64,000 nt of DNA from Chlorella sorokiniana (taxonomy: Eukaryota; Chlorophyta; Trebouxiophyceae; Chlorellales; Chlorellaceae). This document shows, in pieces, positions 11,169 to 21,616 of the stretch (position 1 is its first letter; each line of letters begins with the position of its first letter). The notes beneath the pieces are model-generated. The model searched no databases and was not told the origin of the DNA. It was given only the letters and a program-made list of their open reading frames with translations. Position numbers and translations under genes: made by a program. Where the stretch lies: NCBI GenBank assembly GCA_025917655.1, contig CP084608.1, positions 186,001 through 250,000 of the forward strand. Reading direction: 5' to 3'.

Positions 11169-14100
11169 TCAGCGGCGGGTTGGCGGCGACGGCCGCGGGG
11201 TGCCGGCCAGCCGCGTCAGCGCCTCCTGCGCCAAATCCTGCTTGCTCAGCCACTGCGCGTACGGGTTGGGCTGCTCCCACAGCGGCTGGTCCCAGCTCCA
11301 GCTGGGGGGCGCCGCCGCCGCCGCCGCCGCCGCCGGGCGGCGGCGTCTCTCCGCCGCGCCCTCGCCGCCCTCCTGCAGTGCCGCTGGGGGCGGCGCCGGC
11401 GAGGCAGGCCCCTGCTGCGCTGCACCGTCCTGCGGCTCCTCCTTCACCGCTGCTGCTGCCGCTGCTGCTGCTTCCGCTGCCGCCGCGCGCGCCGCCGCTT
11501 TCCTTGTCCCGCCGCCCCCCGCCCGCCGGCCCGCCCCCTGCCTTCTCCCCCTCTGCCCTGCCAGCCGGCGCATCTGCAGCCGCGGCAGACCCTTCCTGCT
11601 GATCTGGCGTGCCAGGCTCCCGCCAGAAGGGCTCCAGCGGGCGGCAGCGGTCCAGCACCAGCCTGCCGCCGCGGCCCAGCCGCGGCCGCCAGCCGCGCCA
11701 GTCTGGCAGCCGCGCGTGCTCCACCACCCCCTCCCCGTTCTCCAGCGACAGCCGGCCAAGGTCGGGCTCTTGCGCGCACACCAGCCCGGGCTGGGGGCCC
11801 AGCGGCGGCGGCGGCAGGAGCGACACGGCGTGCAGCAGCGGCACCTCCCCAAACTTCTTGCTGCACGGGCAAAGAGGGAGCAGGGGAGGGAGGAATGAGG
11901 GACAAGAGGCAGGAAAGTACCCATGCCAACACCCCCTTCCCCAAAGCAAAGCAATCCTGCCGCTGCCTTTATCATCGCCACATCGCTGCACTGGGCGAAC
12001 GTTGCCGCACGACAGTCCACTCGCAAGCACGCCTGCTCAACACCCCATTCTTGAAAACCCCCAAGCCCACGCAAATCCATTGCCAGCGACCAACGCAGGA
12101 AACCACCGTGCACAAACAACAGGGGTGGCAGAGTGAGAGCCTGCAGGCGCCCACCGCTTCTTGTTCTTCTTGGCCTTGAAGTCCAGCAGCATGTTGGTGG
12201 TGGCGGGGGCGGCCTCGGGCAGCCTGTCAAAGCCGATGGGGCGCTTGGGGTTCTTGGAGCGGGCGGCCGTCGAGTAGTCGGCCTCGACCTGCAGGGAGAC
12301 CAAGGGGCACAGCGTGCATCAACGACATCCTCTGGCTCCGGGACCAACGTTGCACAACTCGGGAGCATGCGGTTTGTTGTTTGTCGATGCAAAAGGAGTA
12401 ATCAAGGAGCTTCTCCCGGCGGCAGGGGAGGTGGCAGCAGGCAGGAGGCTCATGGGCACCGCAATCACGGCAGCAGCCCCCCCCCCCGCCGTACCTGCTC
12501 CTGCTCCGCGCGCGCTCGTGCCGCTGCTTGATCTGCAGCTGCTGCATGTCGGTCTCCACGTACTGCGACGGGTGGGGGGCAGGGAGCGGTACAGGGAGAG
12601 GGGAAACAGAAAGCGACCCAGGAATGGGTGCATGGAAGGGCAGCAGGAGGAAGCGTGGGGGCGGACGGTAAAAGCCCTGGCTGCGGCCCACCCTCGCCAA
12701 AACCAGCAATTGAGGAACAACAGGACAGCAACTATCCGGCCCCGCCCGCCCAACCCCCAGCCCCCACCCACATTCCCCGCAAGCATTCAAACAGTCGAGC
12801 CTGGCAGCCCCTGCACCTCCCCACCATGTCCCTCCGCCTCCCCCACCCGCACTCCCCAAGCAGGCAAGCCCGGCCGCCCCTGCGCCTCACCACCATGTCC
12901 CGCTTCTTGCGCTCCCGCTTCACCAGCGCCTCCATGATGTCCAGCGCCTTGAGCACGTTCTCCCTGATCATGCGCAGCTTGTCCAGCGAGTCGGGGTTGT
13001 TCTCGCGGCGGCGCCGCGTCTGCGGGCGGTGGATGCGCTCGCGGGGCCTGTGGGGGTGAAGGACCAGGGTGTGTGTGTGTGTGTGTGTGTGTGGGGGGGC
13101 GGCGTCCAGATCGACGCAGCGCAGGCCAGCACGCTTCAGCGCTTTGCAGGTTGACAGAGCCGTGAGCAGGGAGGGATGCAAGGCGGAGGGAGGGATGCAA
13201 AAAGGAAACTAAAAAGGGGGCGGACCTGAACACGTTGTACGGGTTTTGGTCGTTGACGGGGTGGGGCCTGCAGGCGCCGCATCAGCGGGCGCCCCAGCGC
13301 CTTGCGCCGCTCCAGCCAGTACGCATACACGTCCGCACGGATGGTGTCGCGGGCTGCAGGGAAGTGGAGTTGGGGGAGGCTTGTTGGGGGAGCAGGCTGG
13401 TGGGGGCAGCTAGCGGGACCGAGAGGGTGGGGGCAAGCCCGGAGCGGCGCGGCTTGTCCGATCAGCCAACGGCAAGCAAGGGATGCAAGCCGTGCCAAAG
13501 AAGCAAGCAGGGGAGCCCAGCGTGCAGACATACCAAACCTCAGAGCAAAGCCAGCATGCAAAGCGCAGACACAGCCCAAACCCAGCCCAGCGCTCAAACT
13601 GCATGCGGCGATGCAAGCGCGCCGCTGGTCGGACGCACCCGAGCACGTCTCTTCCAGCATCTGCAGCGCCTCCTCCCGCGGCATGTGGTCGGTGGCGGCG
13701 CACGCCGCGACCCGGCGCGTTCAGCGGGCGCAGCGCCGCTTTCAGTCAGGACTCGGTCCGTGGCGGCTGCGGAGGGGGAGAGAGGTGGGGTGGAGGGTGG
13801 GCAGAGTGGGGGTGGCTGGAGGCAGGAGAAGACACACACTACAAGGCTTGCAGCGCCGCTTTGATGGCGTTGCAAGCAGGGGGAAGAGGGGGGGGCGCGC
13901 GACTGCGTGGAGAGCGGCCCCTTTCCGCAGTCTTGTCACCCAACCACCCACCCGCGTTTGTGACCTCGAGGCGCCACAGCATCATCTCGAACTTCTCCTC
14001 GCTGAGGCGCTCAGGCTGCGCATGGGTTATCGTATCAAGGAGAGCAGGTGGGTGTGGCGCTAGGATTGCCATCCGGCGGGCATTGGTCGACCGCAGAGAG

Positions 14101-15181
14101 CGGAGAGCAGGTTTTCAAGATGACCTCCACATCCCACGCACTGCCAGCCAGCAGCGCAGGCGCGGCCTTCAGCGTGTTCCCCAGTGTTGGCACAACCCGC
14201 GGCAGCGCAGGCACCGCTGCCACAGCCAGCGGTGCAGGAGAGAGTCCCCAAGCAGGTGTGGCGCCGCGCCATAGGCAGCCTGGCTGCCGCACCTCGTCGT
14301 CCCGTTGTACTGCTTCAGCCAGCGCTCGTCCTCCGAGTCTAAGTCATACTCCACAAGAATGGGGTCCTCATAGCCCACGCCGCCTGTGCAGGTTGGAGCA
14401 GGCAAGTGGTGGGGGCAGAGGTGAAAGAAGAGCAGCAGGTCAAGGCAACAGGTGACAAGCAGGCAGGGGTTGAGGGCAGCGGTGCAACCGACGATCCGCT
14501 GCGGTCGCCGTGGCGGCGGCGAGCGGCGCCGCACCCTTGGGCCGGATGTACGTGTTGCGCTCCCGCCGCACAGGCAGGTAGTCGGTGCCGTAAGTGGGCA
14601 CCCGCACAATTCCGGGAATCGGAATCTCTTTGCCGCCCTTGGCATGCTGAATCATCTTGGGCTGCGAGGGGCATTGAGGAGGGGAAAACGTTGGGAAAGG
14701 AAACTCTGCGGCTGGTGTGCGTTCCGCTCGACGATGTGCAGCGATCACACGCCAGCCCTGACACAGCGAGCTTCCAGCAGCAGCTCCAAGCTGTTTGTTC
14801 GTGCTTGTCACCGGCCTGCCGCGACATGCCGCAACTGCTTGGCTGGCACAGTGGCAGTGAAGCAAAGCTGCAAACTCGCAGGCAGGGTAGGCAGGCAGGC
14901 GGGCGCCCGCCGCCACAAGGCTCAAAACAGCCTGCCGGGGCGGCTGACGCCGTCGCCTGCCGCGCTCATCTGGTGCCCAATGGAGTCATCACAGCGACCA
15001 GGGGCCGTCAGGCACCACAGAGCCCCAACACACCTTCTCATTTTTCTGCGTCTAGCGCTGCATGGTTGTGGACGACATCCCGGGCTGGAAGCCCCTCTGT
15101 TGAGTCCAGCAGATCAAGGTCTGTAATCAATTCAAGCTGCCGGTTCACATCCAGCGGCCTAGCCCGGAAGGCGCGACTCAT
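11169..15181 (-). CDS. EPL1: Enhancer of polycomb-like protein (NuA4 histone acetyltransferase subunit)
   Basis: EPL1 proteins anchor the acetyltransferase subunit of the NuA4 complex in the nucleus. The start MSRAFRARPLD (15181) is the conserved EPL N-terminus. It is followed by IPIPGIVRVPTYGTDYLP, YDLDSEDERWLKQYNG, DHMPREEALQMLEE, VYAYWLERRKALGRPLMRRL, NDQNPYNVF and RPQTRRRRENN. Exons: 15181-15034, 14661-14535, 14383-14293, 14015-13952, 13766-13639, 13353-13226, 13047-12891, 12562-12495, 12288-12155, 11860-11169. Splice phases demand single-base corrections: one extra A in the T run 15041-15045, one missing base in exon 3 (probably the C run near 14302), one missing in exon 5, one extra C in exon 6 (near 13258), and one missing near 12510. 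The Gly/Ala-rich C-terminus shifts frame near 11440 and ends around a WDQPLWEQPNPYAQWLS segment. Confidence 0.9.
13069..13092. repeat. (GT)12 microsatellite
   Basis: Uninterrupted GT dinucleotides inside the EPL1 intron between exons 6 and 7. Confidence 0.95.
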
Positions 15182-15736
15182 CGTGCCGCGCTGTTGGGGC
15201 TTGCGCCCCTAGCTGCCCCTCTCAAGCTTCCAGAGGCCTGGGTCTTGCTCCCGCGCACGGCAGGACCGCTCCGCAAGGAGCTTTTGAGTTTGCCGTGCTA
15301 ACGTGGCACTGTGTTCGAGTTTGGGGGCCTGGGGCCTCAAGAGGCACAGTCTTGACCCTCTCTTGGCTCAGGCACATATGTCAAGCCTAGCGCCGCCCCG
15401 CCGCAAGGCCGCAAGGCCGCCAAACGGCCGTGCCAGGAGCACCCGCCTTGCAGCCAACTTGACACATCGGTCATTGTAGAGCTCATCCTTGCATTCCATC
15501 TCAGACTGCGGTTCCGACCAATCACACAACAAGCAATAACGCTGACTACCGACGCTAGATGGCAATGCACGTGCTAGTGATGGTCGCTAAGAGAGGCTGC
15601 AAAAAGATGCGCATGTGGCACCGGCGAGTGCACGCTACCGCTAACCAGCGATGCACCTACAACGGCATGCTGAGACAACAAGTGCATTGTAGGCGCTCAT
15701 CGGCAGCCGAGGAGGTTCACCGCTCGAGCATCTGCT
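15182..15736. other. Intergenic between EPL1 start and small-protein gene end
   Basis: About 555 bp upstream of EPL1 and downstream of the small hydrophilic gene. I see no coding signal. A 20-base word at 15688-15707 recurs at 26716-26735 (see findings). Confidence 0.5.
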
Positions 15737-16545
15737 TCACTGCTTGGGGCCCTTGTCCAGATCCACCCCCTTCTGCTCAGCGTAATCCTGGGCAGCCTGC
15801 TGCTTGTCTGGATCGTCCTGCGGAGAGGACAGCCAGAGAGGTGGCTTGGTGGCAAAACTGGAGCAGCGTCAAAGAAGCGCTGGCAGGCAGGGTTCTGCAG
15901 CACCCGCGGTGTGCGAGAGAGGCACGCCCACTGCCGCAGGCTGAGCACCACGACTCACCGAGGCGGTGGAGGGCATGTAGCCGCGAGAGACGGCGCTCTT
16001 CTCGCCGCTCGTCAGGCCGCCTGCAGGGATTGGTCCGCCAGGCAGCAGGATGGCGTAGTGAGGGCTGACAAGCGACTTGGAGGCAGGCCTTGACGGAGGG
16101 ATGGGAGTGGCCTGCCGTCCCGCTTCAAGCCACCGAGAGGCTATGGAGGCATGCCGCGCCTGGACGCTGCTGGCCTCTGGCAGCCATGCTGGCGCCACCG
16201 CTTACCTTGGTCTGGGTCGCCATGGCGCCTGCAAAGGAAGCAACACACTGGGAGTCAGCGTTTGCCCAAGCTGGCCTGACGCAAGAGCAGCCACCAGGGG
16301 CGGCGGCGGCGGCGCCGCAGTGAAGCCGCCCCACTTCAGCGCCCCTCAGCGTCTCGGTACCCACTTCCCATACAGTGCATCCCTGGGAGGTGCTCCAGTT
16401 CCATAGGTTGCCAAGCTTCACTTCTCAGCGGGCGTCCAAGGCAGCAGCACGCGCCTGAGCACCAGGCAGGGCCCACGAGCAGCACACCCCAGCATCACCT
16501 GTCAACATCGGTGGTTTTGCCCTTGAAGGTGCCAGACTCGCTCAT
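15737..16545 (-). CDS. Small hydrophilic protein, 70 residues, unknown function (intact copy)
   Basis: Not a family I can name. Four exons in perfect phase: 16545-16499, 16228-16206, 16020-15959, 15817-15737. The product starts MSESGTFKGKTTDVDR and continues RHGDPDQGGL, KSAVSRGYMPSTAS, DDPDKQQAAQDYAEQKG and DLDKGPKQ. It is highly charged, has no hydrophobic segment and no cysteine, and is rich in Asp/Lys/Gly/Ser, as in disordered or LEA-like proteins. That resemblance is compositional only. Its 5' end faces aquaglyceroporin copy A, so the two genes share a 1.0-kb divergent promoter region. Related sequences are an orphan exon 1 at 21570-21616 and a rearranged copy on the other strand at 26029-26787. 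Confidence 0.8.
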
Positions 16546-17566
16546 GATGCCCGGACAACTCGAGTGGACGGTTGTAGAACAAGGGTTCCTGCAGCAAGAG
16601 CAACGAGCGCCAACCGGCACAGCGCAGGCAGCGCGCCTTGTGGGCAGGCGCCCCGTTGCTCCCTTCACACAGCCCGCCTGGCTCCCCTTCCAGTGCTCTC
16701 CCAAGGCAGTGCCTCTGCAGCTGCTGCCTTTTCTAGCGGGAAAGTGAGCTGGCCAGGAAGCGTGATGCTGCATGCTGGGAGTCCCGCACAGGCAACGACG
16801 GGCAATGCTTATAGCCCTCGAGGCCTTGGGACTCCCTCGCCATCGCCCTCCCGCTGAGCTGTCGCTGAGCCAGCAAAGGCCTCGCTGCCCTCCAGCTCGG
16901 CAGCTGCGGTGCCCGCATCGTGTGCCTCCGTCTCTTCAGCGGCAGTGCTGCTGAACGGCTCGAACTGGGTGCCTCCGAATCCTAAGAGCAGCACCTGGCG
17001 AGTATGCAGGGAAGTGCGTCATGAGCCTTGTTGACGGGTGCCTTGCCTTGCAGAAGGGCTCCCGGCCCGCGGCGGCCAAAGCAGCCAGTGCAGCACCCTG
17101 CACTGAAAGCTCCTCCTGCTGCCGGGCGTTAGGGTGGCTGGACCGCACGCCTCCAGTCTGCAGCGAGCGTGAAGAGGGAGGGGTGGTGCAGCCGGCGGAG
17201 CTGCTGCTGGAGGCGCCGCCTGCCCTCCTCAAAGGGCACAAGTTCCAAGCTCAGGGGTCGTCACTGTGGAGCCATTGAAGGCAGCCGTCCCTTGACTTCC
17301 TTGTGCCTCCACGGCGCTCTCTGTGTGTGATGTTACGATGTCGTTGGGTTTGCGGTGAGGGGTCAGTCAAGGGGTGCATGTCCCGATAGGCCACCAGGCC
17401 ACCGCAGCACAGCAGGCGCTGCGCCCGACGAGGCCTTAACCTAGCCGTGGGGTCACGTGATCGTTCATGTTTGCAGTTTACATCGCTTCCCGCGGGTCTT
17501 ACACCATGCAATAATACGACCAGGCTGGTCTCCCAGTGGTCTCTAGGGCTTTTGCAAAACCCAAAC
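16546..17566. promoter_or_regulatory. Divergent spacer, small-protein gene / aquaglyceroporin A
   Basis: About 1.0 kb, duplicated at 21617-22559. The last 115 bases before the aquaporin ATG are the best conserved part between copies. No open reading frame here looks real. Confidence 0.5.
17453..17460. promoter_or_regulatory. Candidate G-box/E-box palindrome TCACGTGA, copy A
   Basis: Perfect 8-bp palindrome with a CACGTG core, 114 bp upstream of the aquaglyceroporin A ATG. It lies in a block conserved with copy B. CACGTG is the usual target of bHLH and bZIP factors; use here is inferred. Confidence 0.4.
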
Positions 17567-20500
17567 ATGTCGACCCGCACGCTAGCCGCACGGGCAGGCG
17601 CCGAAATGCTCGGCAGCCTAATGACATATTGCTTGGCGGTGGGCAGCCTCAGCAACGCCCTACTGCCGCGCACCAAGGGGGAGGGTGCGCCGCAGCTCTC
17701 TCCGCGGCGGCTTCTGCTTCAACATTTTGTTGCTGCTGCTGGTCCGAGACTGGGCCTCAATCTGTTTCTGACAATGTTTGCCGGTGAACCGGCTTACGTG
17801 GGTTTTCTGTCCTTGTATTGAAAGGAGACATTACAGCACCTGCAGCAGAGACGACGTGCTTCGTGCCGCCAACCTATGGCCTGCACCCAGCTTTGACGCC
17901 GCCCCCCCCCAGGCATGGGTCTGCTTCCCATTGCCCTCGGGGTCGGCCTTGGCATCGGCCTGCCCATCGCGATGTTCAACCGGGTGCGTCGGGGCTTGAC
18001 GGAGGCCTCTCAGCGGCGCTGGCCGCCGCATGCTGCCAGGGCAGCCGGCTTGGGAGCTAGGCTGGCTGCGGCTGCGGTCACTGCCACGGCGGCTGGCAGT
18101 CACCCCAAGAGTCTGATGGCCCTACCAAGCAACCGTTTGCTGGCAGGGCAGATGCTCAATTTTCGGCCTGGTGACGCGAACGCTACAGCTGGCTCGCCTC
18201 TGCCTCTCCCTGCTCCTGCCAGGTCAGCGCCAACTTCAACCCCGGCATCCTGCTGGCCCAAACGGTGCGCGGCCGCCTGCCCGGCGGCGCCGGCGCCTTC
18301 TTCGCCCTGCTGGCGTCTGAGCTGGCGGGATACTTTGCAGGTGCGGCTGTGCGCGGCTCTGCCTGCGCGTGCCGCCTGTGCCTTTGCATCGCTGGCTGCC
18401 GTGCTGGTAGCCCCAGCATGTGCCTTGGGTGGAGGACCTTAAGCTGAGCCCTTAGCGGGGATCTTTGGGGGCAGCTCAGGAGGCCGCCTGCGCGCTTCCC
18501 CCAACCGCCTGCCTGCCATGTCACGCGCCGCCGCCGCTGCCGCAACACCAACCCCGCTTCCGTTGGCGCTGCATGCCCGCCTGCCTCTGCAGGCGCGCTG
18601 GTGCTCTATGTCTTCTACCTGCCGCATTTCAATGCTGCGGTGGCGATGCCGGCGGCCGATGAGGTGGACCGTCTGCTGCGGGACCCTGCTGCGCTGCAGT
18701 GAGTGCGGTACCGCCGCGGTACCATCTCCGCGGCACAACATCCTCTGCACTGCCAACGCCGCCGCTGTGGCTGCGCCTGGTGCTGCCGATGCTCATGCCG
18801 GCGCCTGGTGCTGGCGCCTGGTGGCAGTGCCTCCCGCTGGCGCTGCCGCCGATGCTCTAGGCCCTCGTGGCTTCAGCAGTGTGCCCTGGCGTGTGCAGAG
18901 ACTCCCTGATGGGCCTGGGTGCCCCGCCCAAGGGCGCCCCCGCGCCTCCTCATCTCGCCCGCGCCTCCTCATCTCGCCCGGCCCTTGTGTCGCCCCCTGC
19001 AGCGCTACTGCCCTCACAAACGCGTCGTACAGCCTGGCGGCTCCATCGGTAAGCTCCCAGCACAGCTTCTGGCGCTTTGCGCTGGCCGACCTGAGGGAGG
19101 AGTTGCGCAAAGTGGTGACAGCGCGCAAGGTGGCAGGTGGGCGCATCTGCTGAGCGCGGCAGCGGCGCTGCGTGTGCACCCGCCAGCTGCTGCCGCCTCG
19201 CGCCTGGCGGCTGCCACCCATGCGCGTTGCATGCGGCTCCTCACCCCGAGTCGAGCCTTCTGTCTCTGCGGGCTGAGAGAGCTCTGTAATGTAGCTGCTT
19301 CCCTGGCGAGCAAGGGCCCCGCCGCCGCCGCATACCCCACCAGTCCACCCCAACCCTGCTTTCCCCCGTTCTGTCTTCCTAGCAGATCCTTTCCGCACCT
19401 GCCTCGAAGACATGCAGCAGGCATACGAGGCAGGGGGCCCTGGCATGGAAGCTGCCGGCCTGTCGGCCGGACATGACGAAAGCCGCTGACGCGGCCGCCC
19501 AGCGGCGCTGCAGCGCAAGTGTGCGGCAGCAGCGCCGCTGCCGCGGCGGAGGCGGAGGCCGGCCGACGGCAGGGCGACGTCATTAGCATGCAAGGCAGCG
19601 GCAAGGACGGCGCCTGGGACGGTATGGCGCCCACGTACTCGCAGCGGCTGGCGGCAGCGGCTGGAGGCGACGACGTGCAGCACACACGCGGCATGCTGGC
19701 GGCGGCGCTGTGCAAGGCGCGGCAGGACATCCTGCTCTCCGTCTTCGTCACGCGCCCCGCTGTCTGGTCGCCCTTCTTCAACCTCGCGCAGGCGAGCCTC
19801 TCTCTCTGCCAGCCTCGCCATGCCTGCCTCCCTTTGCAGGCCTCTCTTTGCCAGCCTCCCCTTGCCAGCCTCTCTGTGCCTGCCGGGTCGGCGGCGGTGG
19901 CCAGGGCTGCCGCTGCCCTCCTGCCGCCGCAGCAGTCCCCTCCCGGTGCGCCACGGCAGCAACAAACATGCGCAGAGCCCCCTCACCGCTCCTCAGCTGT
20001 CCTGCTGCGGCCTGCGGCCGACCCATGTTTGTCCGCCTTCCTTGCGTGCTCACCCTTTTTGTTTTATCCCCTTCTCCTTTGCTTTGCCACTGTTCTTTTT
20101 GTGTTCCCTGCTGTTGTCTCCAGGAGTTTATAGCCATGACGCTGGTGGCCACCGGGCGCTGCTGCTCTTCGAGCAAGGCGACTACATGGACCCCGCTGCC
20201 AGCATGCTCTACTCGCCGCAGGCAGCGCTGCTCGTGGGTGAGGCTGGGTGGGGCTGCATGGGGAGTGCTCACCGTGGGTGATTGCGGCTGCACTCGTTGG
20301 AGGGGTGCTCGAAGCTGCACCTCTTTGAAGGAGGTGCAGAGAGCGCGGCCCAGGTGTGCAGGCAGCGCGGCCTGGCATGCCTGGCCCCGCGTTGCCACCA
20401 CACGGCCTGCAAAGCTCCAGTGGATCCTAGGGTCCGCCGTACGTGGCGGCGCAGGCGGAGGCTTGCTGCAGGCAGCTGTGCCGCGATGCGGGCACGGCAG

Positions 20501-20969
20501 GTTCTTGCCGCCTGAGCCGCTGCAGCTTCGCTTGCGTGCGCTACGACAGCCCCCTGCCCCCTGCCCCCAAAGGCCTGCTGAATGCGGTGATGGTGCTGGC
20601 GCTCGGCGGCGCCACCGGGCCCGCCATGAACCCCGCCCGTGACCTGGGCCCCCGCCTCGCTTTCCACATACTGCCCATCCCCGGCAAGGTGGGATCCTGC
20701 TGTCCTGCGCACCTGCGTGCCCGCCTGCCTCGAAGCTGGGCTCAGCCGGCAAGGCCACCCTGGAAAGCGTGCCGGCTGTCGCTGTGAGCGCTGTGGGCGG
20801 GAGATTCCGTGCTTCTCGCTGGTCCCGCCCTTGACACCTCTCAGCCCTGGCTGCCCGCCCGCAGGGCTCCTCCGAGTGGCACTACGCGTGGGTGCCGCTG
20901 CTGGGCGGCCTGGCTGGCGGAGCGGCGGCGGGCGGCCTCGTGGCGGCGATCAGCCAGCTGCTGGAGTAG
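17567..20969 (+). CDS. Aquaglyceroporin-like MIP channel, copy A
   Basis: Membrane channel of the major intrinsic protein family, closest in motif to glycerol facilitators. Exons: 17567-17684, 17913-17983, 18223-18340, 18593-18698, 19003-19136, 19386-19791, 20124-20237, 20573-20688, 20865-20969 (about 429 residues). The first pore motif is FNPG (about 69-71) instead of NPA. The second is canonical, [10 protein letters not shown] (NPA about 376-378), with the Asp typical of glycerol channels. Membrane helices include [40 protein letters not shown] and the C-terminal [20 protein letters not shown]. Residues about 138-318 form a large hydrophilic insert between the third and fourth helices. Splice phase requires one extra A at the GAAAG near 19480 and one extra G near 20157. 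The intron after 19791 has a GC donor. Confidence 0.88.
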
Positions 20970-21569
20970 CCCCCTATGCGGTGCTCTCCTTACGTGTGAG
21001 GGCCTAGTCCCCTGGGAGCATCGCTTTTGGCTGCAAGAGCAGCATGAGCCACCAAGTGTGGCTGGAGCGCTGCAGGCGGCTCCGCCACAGACCGCTGCCC
21101 GCTTCCATCCAGTCGTTCTTGCCAGACACAGCCATCCCTGCTTGCTACCCGTGTGTGCTCACCATGCCGCCGTTGCTGCGCTCAGCGCGCTGCGCCGCTG
21201 GCGAGCGCCGCACTGGCGCGGCTGTGCACATCTGTGATCACCGCAACCACCGCAAACAAGCGCCGAGGGGCCTGAAGCTGTGCGGCCCTGGCAGCCTCCC
21301 CACCCTCCCTCACCCTGCTCCATGCTGCGAGAGAACACGGTTTGCTGGCCTGCCGTGCACGGAGGCTTTGTGGCCTGACAGGCCTGAGATCTGGCCCAGC
21401 CACTGTCTGTGGAGACACCAGGGGCGGCGGCGGGGGGCCCGTACAGTGCAATCCCCTGGGAGGCGCTCCAATTCCATTGCCCCAGCTTGACTGCTCAGCG
21501 GGCGTCCAAGGCAGCAGCAGGCGGCTGAGCCATCAGGCAGGGCCCAGCGGAAGCACACCCCAGCATCAC
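20970..21569. other. Spacer between aquaglyceroporin A and orphan exon
   Basis: About 600 bp where exons 2-4 of a second small-protein gene would be expected on the minus strand. I find no match to them, so unit 2 carries only exon 1. No other coding signal is visible. Confidence 0.5.
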
Positions 21570-21616
21570 CTGTCAACGTCGGTGGTTTTGCCCTTGAAGG
21601 TGCCAGACTCGCTCAT
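21570..21616 (-). pseudogene. Orphan first exon of the small hydrophilic protein gene
   Basis: Encodes the same 16-residue start (MSESGTFKGKTTDVDR) and the same donor as the intact gene at 16545-16499. None of the other three exons is found downstream on this strand. It is probably a fragment truncated at the duplication breakpoint, although the start codon and splice donor are still intact. Confidence 0.75.

Larger units (their letters stand above)
16366..20995. repeat. Tandem segmental duplication, unit 1
   Basis: Extends from just inside the small-protein gene (intron 1), through its exon 1 and the divergent spacer, to just past aquaglyceroporin A. It pairs in direct orientation with about 21440-25747. 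Exons and parts of the spacer align well, while most introns have diverged, so the duplication is not recent overall. Limits are estimated by eye. Confidence 0.8.

Noticed and set aside
19386-20237. Programmed ribosomal frameshifting in the aquaglyceroporins
   Set aside because: The two copies need opposite shifts at the A run, and similar one-base breaks occur at unrelated sites in other genes. No slippery heptamer or pseudoknot was evident.
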